Positions 8,758 through 17,551 of a stretch of 64,000 nt of DNA are shown here, piece by piece (positions within the stretch are counted from its first letter, which is position 1; each line of letters begins with the position of its first letter). The notes under the pieces were generated by a model. It saw only the letters and a program-made list of their open reading frames with translations. It made no database searches and was not told the DNA's origin. The stretch covers positions 91,755 to 155,754 of the forward strand of contig NZ_LAQU01000012.1 in NCBI RefSeq assembly GCF_000970345.1, in the 5' to 3' direction. The DNA comes from Robbsia andropogonis. GTDB taxonomy: Bacteria; Pseudomonadota; Gammaproteobacteria; Burkholderiales; Burkholderiaceae. Both the position numbers and the translations under genes were made by a program.

Positions 8758-9177
8758 ATGCGAAATCACCGCAGTCATTACCTGGGCGCGGAAGAGAAGG
8801 CACGAATCGAGATCATTCCGATGATTGACATCATGATGTTTCTGCTCGTGTTCTTCATGTTGGCAACACTGAAGATGATTCAGGGTGCCGGTATCAAATT
8901 GGATCTTCCCCAGTCAAGTACCGCTCAGCAATTACAAGAAACCGTCAAAGTGTCAATTGGCGTTACCAAGACAGGCGGCCTCTTTATGGATGGCAAACCA
9001 GTTGATGCAGTTACGCTTAATACGCAACTAAAGTCTCTCGAAGCAACAAACAAGGAAGTCGACGTCGCCATCGCTGGCGACGAAGGCGTCGATTACAAGA
9101 AGATCATCGGCGTGATGGACATCGTACGCACCGCCGGAATCAGCTCGGTCGCCTTGGTTACTAATCCGGCTCCATGA
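8758..9177 (+). CDS. exbD: ExbD/TolR-family biopolymer transport protein
   Basis: This 139-residue protein has one N-terminal membrane segment, IPMIDIMMFLLVFFMLATL, containing the essential membrane aspartate (about residue 24), and a periplasmic domain ending VRTAGISSVALVTNPAP. It pairs with ExbB to form the proton-driven motor that energises TonB. A GAGAGG ribosome site precedes the start. The stop overlaps the tonB start (ATGA), so translation of the two is probably coupled. Confidence 0.93.
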   Translation: MRNHRSHYLGAEEKARIEIIPMIDIMMFLLVFFMLATLKMIQGAGIKLDLPQSSTAQQLQETVKVSIGVTKTGGLFMDGKPVDAVTLNTQLKSLEATNKEVDVAIAGDEGVDYKKIIGVMDIVRTAGISSVALVTNPAP

Positions 9178-9954
9178 GCCAATTGCATACCATGACCGAC
9201 TTGTCCAAGATAAACGGCAATCGACTGGGCGGCGCACTTTGGGCGTTGCACGCCGAGGCGACAAGGCCCAATCACCGCACGATGGTCCTGGCGGTCATCG
9301 GCGCGATGATTGTTGAGGGCCTGATCGTCCTCGGCGTGTCACATGTCCACGTCGTGCCACCGCCGGCACCGCGGACGATGCGCGTGACCATGCCACCACC
9401 ACCTCCACCCGTAGTCAAAAAGCTGGAGCCGGCGCCGACGCCCGTGACGCCGAAACCGCCGTCAAAGACGCCCCCGGCCAGACCCGCGCCGGCCCTGAAG
9501 CCCGCCGTAATACCGGCCGCCCGTCATCCCGCGGTGCACGCCCCCCCCCCTGGCCACCGCTCCGGCCTATGCCGCGCCGACGCCGCCAACCGCTGCGGCG
9601 GCACCGCCCGCGCCACCGACCCCTGTGGCGGTACCGACGCCGACGCCGGCACCGCCCGCCTTGCATGGCGTGGTCGACGGGCGCGGTCACTGTCAGTCCG
9701 TTGAACCGACGATTCCCAAGGCTGCGTTGCAGCGCGGCATCTCGTCGGACGTTACCGCACATCTGACCATCAATCCGGATGGCAGTATCGGCAATGTCAC
9801 AATAGTGCGCGCCTCGCCTCCGACAACGGTATTCAATGAAGCAGTGATCACGGCAGCGAAAGCCTATAAGTGCCAGAAAAATGCGACATCGTACGTGGGT
9901 GAGGTTGTATTTTCTTTCAAGACAACTTCCGGAAGCGATGACGACGACCAATAA
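9174..9954 (+). pseudogene. tonB: TonB-family energy transducer, frameshifted at a poly-C tract
   Basis: Two frames together make one TonB of about 259 residues. The first (from ATG 9174) encodes a cytoplasmic tail, one membrane anchor (VLAVIGAMIVEGLIVLGVS) and a Pro-rich spacer. At ten consecutive C bases (9541-9550) it leaves register and would end at 9704 without a receptor-contacting domain. The +1 frame resumes the Pro-rich spacer (LATAPAYAAPTPPTAAAP) and encodes the TonB C-terminal domain (VEPTIPKAALQRGISSDVTA... ending DDDDQ). Removing one C restores the whole protein. The cause may be a fixed mutation, slippage-based phase variation, or a sequencing error. It overlaps exbD by 4 bases. 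Confidence 0.85.
9541..9550. repeat. Homopolymer of ten C residues inside tonB
   Basis: A C10 mononucleotide run lies in the proline-rich spacer codons of tonB and is the exact point where the reading frame is lost; nine C residues would keep it open. Runs of this length are classic slippage sites in replication and also in sequencing. Confidence 0.9.
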
Positions 9955-10080
9955 GTAGGCGGCGCGTCAATTCACGCGTGAAGACCACCCCGGCATCGCC
10001 GGTTTTGGCATGCCGGTGCAAATGCAGAAGCCGTACCTCACCTCCCCCCGTGAGACGGTTGCAAAATAGAGGAAAGTCGT

Positions 10081-11721
10081 ATGAATAATGTGTTGTATCG
10101 ACGAAGGTGCGGCATCGGCACCGGTACCGTGTGTGCGCTGACGACGTTATTGATGGGGCTGAGCCACTTGGCATCGGGAGCAACGATTCCACCCGGAACC
10201 CAGCTTGCCGCACAACAGACACTCGTGCGCAATATAGGCAGCGAGGTTGAGACGCTCGATCCGAATATTGCGGAATCCGTGCCCGCGCATACCGTCACGG
10301 AAGACTTGTTCGAAGGCTTGACAGCTAACGACAATCACGGCGCGATCGTACCTGGCATCGCTGAAACATGGGAACAGAAAGATGCCGACACCTGGATCTT
10401 TCATCTTCGCAAGAATGCGAAATGGTCGAATGGCGATTCGCTTGTAGCGGGGGATTTTGTCTACGGGATGCAACGTCTAGTCGATCCGAAAACCGCCTCG
10501 CCCTACGCAACGGCATACGGTGTGTTCTTGCTGAACGGCCTTGATGTCGCCGCAGGCAAGAAACCTCCGTCAGCCTTGGGCGTGCGGGCAATCGACACGC
10601 ACACGCTGGAGATCAAAACACCGAATCCAGTGCCATTTCTACCGGCGTTGATGGCAAATACCAATTTAGGCCCGATCAATGCCGCAATAGTGAAGAAGTT
10701 TGGCGAAAACTGGACAAAGCCAGGCAATATAGTCAGTGACGGCGCCTACATGCTGAAGTCGTGGACCGTCAACGATCGGATCGTCGTAGTCAAGAATCCC
10801 TATTATTGGGATGCGGCGAACGTGCAGTTATCACAAGTGACCTATTTGCCGGTCGAGAACGAAGACACCGACGTGAAAATGTATCAGTCGGGTGCGAACG
10901 ATTGGGTGTATGAATTGCCGCCGGGTTCGTATGAACGGATGAAGCAGCAATACCCAAAGGAAATACATAATAACGCGATGTTGGGTTTGCGTTATTTTTC
11001 CCTGAATGCCGCGGACCCTCTTCTCAAAGACGTGCGTGTCCGGGAAGCCTTGTCAATGGTGATCGACCGCGATCTGCTGGTAAAACGGGTATTAGCGGAT
11101 GGTCAGATTCCAATGTATGGCCTGATTGTCCCAGGCACGATCGGGGCGGATGTAACGCGCTATCCCTGGGCTGACTGGCCGATGTCAAAACGCGTCGCGG
11201 AAGCCAAAAAGCTTCTGAGCGAAGCCGGCGTAGCGGCGGGCACGACCTTGCATATCGCATATAACACCAGCGAAGGAAACAAGCGTCTAACGATCTTCAT
11301 GGCGTCAGAGTGGAAAAGCAAACTCGGATTGAATGCACAGGTCGATGCGATGGAATTTCGCGTACTGTTGAAACAACGTCATACCGGTCAATATCAGGTT
11401 GCGCGCAACGGTTGGATTGGCGATTACAACGACGCCAGTACATTCCTGACGTTGGTTGCCTGCCATTCCGATCAGAACGACTCGAACTACTGCGACCCGA
11501 AAGCCCAGAAACTGCTGGATCAGGCCTCTGCATCGAACGATCTCGTCTTGCGGAGTAAGCTGCAGACTCAGGCAGCCGACGCGATCATGGACGGTTATCC
11601 GATCATTGCGCTCTCTCAATATACGATACCTCGTCTGGTCAAGCCATATGTCGGCGGCTATACCGATGACAATATGCTGGACCGTTTCCGCGGCAAAGAT
11701 TTGTACATCCTGAAGCACTAG
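10081..11721 (+). CDS. oppA: Oligopeptide ABC transporter, periplasmic substrate-binding protein
   Basis: This 546-residue secreted binding protein of the OppA/DppA family (SBP_bac_5) has an N-terminal signal peptide (about residues 1-33, ending SHLASGA). Motifs include VRNIGSEVETLDPNIAES, GLTANDNHGAIVPGIAETWE, WIFHLRKNAKWSNGDSLVAGDF and VREALSMVIDRD. An AGAGGAAAG site precedes ATG 10081. It captures peptides in the periplasm and delivers them to OppBCDF encoded directly downstream. Its position behind a TonB system suggests that its ligand arrives through the divergent outer-membrane receptor. The ligand could be any peptide, a peptide siderophore or a peptide-like molecule. Confidence 0.94.
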   Translation: MNNVLYRRRCGIGTGTVCALTTLLMGLSHLASGATIPPGTQLAAQQTLVRNIGSEVETLDPNIAESVPAHTVTEDLFEGLTANDNHGAIVPGIAETWEQKDADTWIFHLRKNAKWSNGDSLVAGDFVYGMQRLVDPKTASPYATAYGVFLLNGLDVAAGKKPPSALGVRAIDTHTLEIKTPNPVPFLPALMANTNLGPINAAIVKKFGENWTKPGNIVSDGAYMLKSWTVNDRIVVVKNPYYWDAANVQLSQVTYLPVENEDTDVKMYQSGANDWVYELPPGSYERMKQQYPKEIHNNAMLGLRYFSLNAADPLLKDVRVREALSMVIDRDLLVKRVLADGQIPMYGLIVPGTIGADVTRYPWADWPMSKRVAEAKKLLSEAGVAAGTTLHIAYNTSEGNKRLTIFMASEWKSKLGLNAQVDAMEFRVLLKQRHTGQYQVARNGWIGDYNDASTFLTLVACHSDQNDSNYCDPKAQKLLDQASASNDLVLRSKLQTQAADAIMDGYPIIALSQYTIPRLVKPYVGGYTDDNMLDRFRGKDLYILKH

Positions 11722-11799
11722 CGATTATTGGGATATACGCCGACGGGCATGAGAGCGCTAGCGGGTCGGCGCCGACATGTTTCCGTCGCTGGAGGTGTT

Positions 11800-12720
11800 A
11801 TGTGGGCTTATACATTACGGCGCGTGCTTTTCACGGTCCCGACATTATTGATCGTCATCACGATCTGTTATCTCTTGCTGCATGCCACACCGGGCGGACC
11901 CTTCGACGGCGACCGCAAAGTGTCGGCCGCCGTGCTGGCAAATCTGCAAGCTAAATATCATCTCGATCAACCGTTATGGAAGCAGTACCTGCTCTATCTG
12001 TGGAGCTTGTTGCATGGTGATCTGGGAGCATCTTTTCGGTATGCCGACTGGAGCGTGAATGCATTGGTGCGTCAGGCCTTCCCCGTGTCGTTGACGATCG
12101 GTAGCGTGTCGATGTTGCTTTCGATCCTGCTCGGCATCGCGTTAGGCATGTATGCCGCCTTGTATCGTAATGGCCCGATCGATTATCTGTTGATGGTGGT
12201 TAGCAACGCCGGCAGTGCCTTTCCCTCCTTCGTCATCGGCCCCGTCTTGATCCTGGTCTTTGCGATTATGCTGAAATGGTTTCCCGCGGGCGGTTGGGAC
12301 AACTTCGACGTGCGGTATATGGTGTTGCCGGTCGCATTGCTGACAATCATCAATATCGCGACGATCGGCCGCGTGGCCCGTGCGAGTCTGATCGAGGTGA
12401 TGCATGCGAACTACATTCGAACGGCATTTTCCAAAGGATTGCCGCGGCGGACCGTCGTGCTGCGACATGCCTTGCGGCCAATGCTGATTCCCGTGGTGTC
12501 CGTGTTGGGCCCCTTGGCAATCTCGTCAATCACCGCGGCGGTAGTGACCGAATCGGTGTTTTCGCTGCCGGGTTTGGGCAAACTGATCGTCAACGGCGCC
12601 GCGAACCGAGACTACACCCTGGTGTTGGGTCTTGTCGTGTTGGTGACCGTCGTCGCGGTGCTTTTGAATCTTGTGGTCGATCTCGCCTATGCGTGGCTTG
12701 ATCCGAAGATCCGCTATTGA
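11800..12720 (+). CDS. oppB: Oligopeptide ABC transporter permease, OppB type
   Basis: This 306-residue permease has six membrane segments. It starts MWAYTLRRVLFTVPTLLIV, the usual first helix of DppB/OppB, and contains the N-terminal signature ATPGGPFDG. The EAA-loop region (FSKGLPRRTVVLRHALRPML) contacts the ATPases. ATG 11800 is chosen because a textbook GGAGGTG lies just upstream; the longer frame from 11728 is not needed. Together with OppC it forms the inner-membrane channel for substrates brought by OppA. Second gene of oppABCDF. Confidence 0.95.
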   Translation: MWAYTLRRVLFTVPTLLIVITICYLLLHATPGGPFDGDRKVSAAVLANLQAKYHLDQPLWKQYLLYLWSLLHGDLGASFRYADWSVNALVRQAFPVSLTIGSVSMLLSILLGIALGMYAALYRNGPIDYLLMVVSNAGSAFPSFVIGPVLILVFAIMLKWFPAGGWDNFDVRYMVLPVALLTIINIATIGRVARASLIEVMHANYIRTAFSKGLPRRTVVLRHALRPMLIPVVSVLGPLAISSITAAVVTESVFSLPGLGKLIVNGAANRDYTLVLGLVVLVTVVAVLLNLVVDLAYAWLDPKIRY

Positions 12721-12733
12721 GGCCTCAAGCAAG

Positions 12734-13651
12734 ATGAAAACTCATGCGAAGCAGCGTGCCGTGGTACCGGCATTGACCGCTGCAGCGAATGCCCTGCCCG
12801 CCCCGGAACGAAGTCCCTGGCAAGATGCACGTCGTCGCTTTGGCCGCAACCGTGCGGCCGTCGTCAGCGTCGTCGTCTTGATCGTCATAACGGTCGCCTG
12901 TATCGTCGGCCCGATGTTGTTGCCGAATGATTTCGAGACGTCTGACTGGAACGCGATCAACGCCACGCCCGAGTGGACGGCGTGGCATCTTTTTGGTACC
13001 GATGAAAACGGCCGCGATTTGCTGGTACGATGCTTGATCGGCGGACGCGTTTCCTTGCTGGTGGGTGCCCTGGGCACTATCACATCGGTCGCCCTGGGCA
13101 TACTATGGGGTGCGGTCGCTGGCTTCGTAGGCGGGCGCGTCGACAATCTGATGATGCGCTTCATTGACATGATGTATGCGATTCCCTACCTGCTGATCGC
13201 AATCTTGATGGTGACGTTGCTGGGTCGGAACTTCTATCTTGTCGTGCTGACCATCACCGTGTTCTCGTGGATGGATATGGCCCGAGTGGTAAGGGGGCAA
13301 ACGCTGGCGATCCGCTCGAAGGAATACGTAGAGGCGGCGCGTGCAATCGGTGTGTCGACGTCAGGAATAATCTGGCGCCATGTGATTCCCAATCTGCTCG
13401 GCATCGTAGCGATCTACACGACGGTGACCGTGCCAGGCGTGATCTTGACTGAATCAGTGCTGTCTTTTCTCGGCCTGGGCGTTCAGGAGCCGATGACCAG
13501 TTGGGGTGTCCTGATTCAAGATGGCGTTGCATCGATGAGTGCGGCACCATGGACGTTATTGTTCCCAGCGTCGTTATTGTCGGCCACCTTGTATTGCATC
13601 AATTTCGTCGGCGATGGAATGCGTGATGCTCTTGATCCGAAGGAACGGTAA
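12734..13651 (+). CDS. oppC: Oligopeptide ABC transporter permease, OppC type
   Basis: This 305-residue inner-membrane permease has the OppC N-terminal domain (SPWQDARRRFGRNRAAVVSV, then a first helix) followed by five more helices. It carries the motif HLFGTDENGRDLLVRCLIGG typical of OppC/DppC and an EAA loop (AARAIGVSTSGIIWRHVIPN). ATG 12734 is chosen over the upstream frame because it lies just past the oppB stop and matches family length. It pairs with OppB to form the translocation pore. Confidence 0.94.
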   Translation: MKTHAKQRAVVPALTAAANALPAPERSPWQDARRRFGRNRAAVVSVVVLIVITVACIVGPMLLPNDFETSDWNAINATPEWTAWHLFGTDENGRDLLVRCLIGGRVSLLVGALGTITSVALGILWGAVAGFVGGRVDNLMMRFIDMMYAIPYLLIAILMVTLLGRNFYLVVLTITVFSWMDMARVVRGQTLAIRSKEYVEAARAIGVSTSGIIWRHVIPNLLGIVAIYTTVTVPGVILTESVLSFLGLGVQEPMTSWGVLIQDGVASMSAAPWTLLFPASLLSATLYCINFVGDGMRDALDPKER

Positions 13652-13656
13652 GCGCC

Positions 13657-14649
13657 ATGACTTTGTTGAAAGTGCGAGATCTTGCCGTGCAATTTACATC
13701 GCACGACAAAAGCACCGTACAGGCGGTCAATGGCGTCAGTTTCGATCTGGAGCCTGGTAGCACCTTGGGCATCGTCGGCGAGTCAGGCTCCGGCAAAAGT
13801 CAGAGTGTATTGGCGATCCTGGGCTTGTTGGCGGAGAATGGTAAGGCGAGCGGTAGCGCGTTGTATCAAGGTCAGGACTTGTTGACGATGTCGACCCGGA
13901 CCTTGAATGGGATTCGCGGCAACCAGCTATCAATGATTTTTCAAGATTCGATGACCTCGCTCAACCCCTATCTGACTATCGAACGACAGATGACGGAGGT
14001 ACTCGAATTGCATAAGAAGATGACCCGACGCGAGGCCAAACGCCGATGCATCACGATGTTGGAAGCAGTCCGCATTCCCGAGGCGGCCCATCGGATCGGG
14101 CAGTATCCGCACGAGCTATCAGGCGGCATGCGTCAACGGGTGATGATCGCGATGGCCTTGCTATGCGAGCCGCAAGTGTTGTTCGCCGACGAGCCGACGA
14201 CCGCCCTGGACGTCACCGTCCAGGCACAGGTGCTCGAATTGCTTCGCGAATTGCAGCACGACTTTGGCACGGCAATCGTCTTGATCACGCACGACTTGGG
14301 GGTGGTAGCAGGATTGTGTGAAAAGGTGATGGTGATGTATGGCGGCAGTGTAATGGAGCACTGCAGCGCCAGCGCCCTCTTCGCCCGGCCATCACATCCC
14401 TATACCGTCGGACTGCTGGAAGCATTACCACGCTTGGACCAAACCGACGCCGCGCTGGTCGCTATTCCCGGCAATCCACCGAATATGGCCCATCCGCCGA
14501 CGGGATGCCCTTTCCACCCACGTTGCGCGATGGCGATGCCCGATTGCGGCGAAGCGCAGCCGCCCCTCACGGCTTTCGGAGACGACGCGTCGTGGCAGCG
14601 TGCATGCTATCGACCCGTCGTTGATGTACGGGAGTTCCATCATGCATGA
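13657..14649 (+). CDS. oppD: Oligopeptide ABC transporter ATPase, OppD type
   Basis: This 330-residue ATPase has Walker A GESGSGKSQS (about residues 45-54), Q-loop MIFQDSMTSLNP, ABC signature LSGGMRQRVMIA, Walker B VLFADEPTTALDV and an H-loop (LITHDLG). The C-terminal oligopeptide-transporter extension includes CPFHPRCAMAMPDC. It hydrolyses ATP on the cytoplasmic face to drive import together with OppF. Five bases separate it from oppC, and its end overlaps oppF. Confidence 0.95.
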   Translation: MTLLKVRDLAVQFTSHDKSTVQAVNGVSFDLEPGSTLGIVGESGSGKSQSVLAILGLLAENGKASGSALYQGQDLLTMSTRTLNGIRGNQLSMIFQDSMTSLNPYLTIERQMTEVLELHKKMTRREAKRRCITMLEAVRIPEAAHRIGQYPHELSGGMRQRVMIAMALLCEPQVLFADEPTTALDVTVQAQVLELLRELQHDFGTAIVLITHDLGVVAGLCEKVMVMYGGSVMEHCSASALFARPSHPYTVGLLEALPRLDQTDAALVAIPGNPPNMAHPPTGCPFHPRCAMAMPDCGEAQPPLTAFGDDASWQRACYRPVVDVREFHHA

Positions 14650-15643
14650 TGCACCGATTTTGCAAGTCCGCGATCTGCGTGTGCATTTCAAGGTCAAGCC
14701 GGCGCGTTCGCTACCATGGAGCCGCGCGCGGCAGTTAAAGGCGGTTGACGGCGTGAGTTTCGATTTATATGCCGGCGAGACCTTGTGCGTCGTGGGCGAG
14801 TCAGGCTGCGGCAAATCCACGCTGGCACGGGCGATCCTGAATCTGATACCACGCACCGACGGCTCGGTGGCCTGGATGGGAAAGACGCTTGATACCGGTA
14901 CGGACAAGGCCTGGCATGCGACACGAAGCGACATGCAGATTATTTTTCAAGATCCGCTGGCCTCGCTCGATCCTAGAATGACGGTCGGACAGATCATTGC
15001 CGAGCCACTGCAAGTGCATCGTCCGAATATGTCACAGGCTGAGAGAGTGACGCAGGTCAGGAAGATGATGGTCAAGGTAGGCTTACGGGAAGACATGTTG
15101 AACCGTTACGCCCACGAATTTTCGGGCGGGCAATGTCAGCGTATCGGCATCGCACGGGCCTTGATCATTGCACCAAAGCTGGTCGTATGTGATGAACCCG
15201 TGTCGGCCCTGGATGTTTCGATTCAGGCCCAGATCGTCAATTTGCTGAAAGCAATGCAAAAGGAGATGGGGCTGGCATTGATCTTCATTTCTCACGACCT
15301 CGCGATCGTAAAGCACATTGCGGACAGGGTGCTTGTGATGTATCTGGGGCATGTAATGGAAATGGCGGATAAAAACAGTCTGTATGGCATGCCTAGGCAT
15401 CCCTATACGCAAGCACTTCTATCGGCTATTCCGATCGCCGACCCACTCGCCGCACGCAACAAAAGCGTGCACATTCTTGCGAACGATATTCCAAGTCCGA
15501 TCAATCCGCCGGAAGGCTGCGTGTTTCATACGCGTTGCCCGATAAGCGAAAAACGCTGTGCCATCGAGACGCCCGTGCTGCGTGCTGTTCAGGCCGGCGG
15601 AATCGATAGTCGTGTTGCATGCCTGCGCGCCGATACCGCGTGA
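14642..15643 (+). CDS. oppF: Oligopeptide ABC transporter ATPase, OppF type
   Basis: This 333-residue ATPase has Walker A GESGCGKSTL, Q-loop IIFQDPLASLDPRMTVG, signature FSGGQCQRIGIARAL, Walker B LVVCDEPVSALDV and the C-terminal cysteine cluster GCVFHTRCPISEKRC, which binds an Fe-S cluster or metal in some homologues. ATG 14642 overlaps the oppD stop by 8 bases, indicating coupled translation. Last gene of the opp operon. The convergent gene downstream is the broken atoE-like transporter. Confidence 0.95.
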   Translation: MHDAPILQVRDLRVHFKVKPARSLPWSRARQLKAVDGVSFDLYAGETLCVVGESGCGKSTLARAILNLIPRTDGSVAWMGKTLDTGTDKAWHATRSDMQIIFQDPLASLDPRMTVGQIIAEPLQVHRPNMSQAERVTQVRKMMVKVGLREDMLNRYAHEFSGGQCQRIGIARALIIAPKLVVCDEPVSALDVSIQAQIVNLLKAMQKEMGLALIFISHDLAIVKHIADRVLVMYLGHVMEMADKNSLYGMPRHPYTQALLSAIPIADPLAARNKSVHILANDIPSPINPPEGCVFHTRCPISEKRCAIETPVLRAVQAGGIDSRVACLRADTA

Positions 15644-15767
15644 GTTGGTGCTTCGATGTCTCCTGAAGGGCGGTCGCACATGGACGCTATTTTTGAGGCA
15701 CCTATCTGTGGGCCGGGCCGCGAGTACGGTCTCGCTGTTGACGAGAATGATGGCATGGCATGCCATG

Positions 15768-17220
15768 TCACGGCATGACGGGGGGATGATACGTCAACGT
15801 GCTCGCAAGTGCCCATAACATGAAGATCACCAACGGCAGGTGCACGACCAACTGAATAAAGGTAAAACCAACGACATCCCTTGCACGAAGTCCGAGCACA
15901 CCCAGCAAAGGCAGCATCCAGAAGGGGTTGATCAGGTTGGGCAATGCCTCCGCTGCATTGTAGACCGTCACCGCCCAGCCAAGATGTACATGCAGGAGCT
16001 TGGCGGCCTCGATCACATAAGGGGCTTCAATGATCCACTTCCCACCGCCCGAGGGAACAAAGAATCCCAGCACCGCCGAGTAGATCCCCATAACCGCAGG
16101 AAATGACGACTGCGAGGAAACGGCTACGAAGAAGTGCGACAAATGGTCTGCGAGCGGCAGACCCGTCGCCCCATTCGCTTTAGTCAGCATGTAGGCAATG
16201 CCGCCATACAGCGGAAACTGAATCAATACTCCCGCAACTGACGGCACGGATTTCGCGACCGCGTTGAGGAAACGGCGCGGACGCCAGTTCAGCAGCATGC
16301 CGAGCAGAAGGAACAGGAAGTTGTAGGTGTTGAGGTTCGAGATGGCAATCAGGGGATTTTTCGTACTGAATTCATGCCACGCCCAGATGCCGCCGAGTAT
16401 CACAATGAAAATGGAAACCAAAGGGCTGTATTCGAGCCAATCGCCAGGACGCAATGGCTTCTTGACTTGCAGTTCGTCGTCGTCGAGCGAAATACCCGAG
16501 ATCAGCCGCGGTCTTGACTCGTTGCTCGCCCGGCGCAGATAAATAGGCGATCAACAGGGATATGACCGTCAGGGCCGCGGCCATCAGCATGGACTGCGAA
16601 AGGAAGATCGTTTCAGAAAACGGAATGACACCGGTGATGGCAAGAAGGGCCTTGGGCAGACTATCTGGATTGGCCTGAAGCTGCGCTGCCGAAGAACTCA
16701 GTCCTAAAGCCCAGGTTGCTCCCATGCCGAGGTATGCTGCCGCTCCCGCCGCGCGATAGTCCATCCGCAGATCACTTCTTCTGGCCAACGCACGTACCAG
16801 CAAACCGCTAAAGATCAGACTGACGGCCCAGTTGAACAGCGAAGCAACGATACTGATCAATGCGACGAAGGCAACCGCTGCCTTTGCCGAGGACGGAATG
16901 CGCGCCAACCAGCCAATGAACTTTGATGCCGGGGGCGAAACAGCAACCACGTAACCTGAAATGGCGACCACGGCCATCTGCATGGTGAACGGGATAAGGC
17001 TCCAGAATCCGTCTCCGAAGGCAATGCCCACACGTTGAACTGGCGAACCAATTGCGATCGCACCCAGTGCAACCACGATCACTGCGATGGCCGCAAAGAT
17101 GTAGGCATCGGGAAACCACTTTTCAGACCATTTGGTTACACTGGCGGCCATCCGTTCGAGTTTCCCGCCCTCTTTCCCTAGCGGGGCTTGTACCATTTTT
17201 GCGTTGAACATCTTCTTCAT
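15768..17220 (-). pseudogene. atoE: Short-chain fatty acid transporter (AtoE type), frameshifted
   Basis: Two overlapping frames jointly encode an AtoE-family permease for short-chain fatty acids such as acetoacetate or butyrate. The N-terminal 240 residues start at ATG 17220 after GGAAGGAG and contain several membrane helices. At the GGG at 16495-16497 (read on the minus strand) the frame drifts into YFARRRRTASQ; the family sequence continues in the next frame as GISLDDDELQVKKPLRPGDW and runs to a stop at 15768 with the conserved block FFVPSGGGKWIIEAPY. Deleting one G repairs it. It lies divergent from a TetR operon. A sequencing error cannot be excluded. Confidence 0.85.
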
Positions 17221-17356
17221 CTATCGTCTCCTTCCATGAAGGTGCATCCGCTGTCTTTTCGCTTATAACCTTGCACAGCAGCGGCCCGGTCCACCAGCGC
17301 GGTGCCAATCGCCTTGAAGACGGTCAATGCCCGTCATTCGCGCGGCCTTCGGCTTG

Positions 17357-17431
17357 CTACCGACACAGGTCCGCGAGCGTACCTTTGAAATCACTATCAG
17401 GATATTCCGGGGTAAATCGCTGGCTGCTCAT
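17357..17431 (-). other. 24-codon ORF with a strong ribosome-binding site (possible gene remnant)
   Basis: The frame MSSQRFTPEYPDSDFKGTLA follows AGGAGGAAGTGC at ideal spacing, a better ribosome site than most in this window. The first nine residues recall the N-terminus of IS3-type transposase OrfA proteins (SSQRFTPEF), but the frame ends after 24 codons. It could be a leader peptide, a stump of an insertion element, or chance. It sits within the spacer between the atoE-like gene and the TetR gene. Confidence 0.3.
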
Positions 17432-17507
17432 GCACTTCCTCCTATGCGCAAATCATAGGCCAGAAATGTCTACCGTACCGCAGGAAGTCCATTTGACAAT
17501 GTTCCGA

Positions 17508-17551
17508 GATCCATATATATTGGAAACGATCATTTCCAATATATATGGATC
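17508..17551. promoter_or_regulatory. 19-bp perfect inverted repeat, probable TetR operator
   Basis: The arms GATCCATATATATTGGAAA (17508-17526) and its exact reverse complement (17533-17551) flank a 6-base centre, CGATCA. The right arm ends directly at the ATG of the TetR gene. TetR repressors bind such dyads to control themselves and divergent genes. The repeat covers the place where a Shine-Dalgarno sequence would be. Confidence 0.8.

Noticed and set aside
15749..15762. Palindrome CATGGCATGCCATG between oppF and the atoE-like gene
   Set aside because: Self-complementary but without loop or T-run; too weak to call a terminator.
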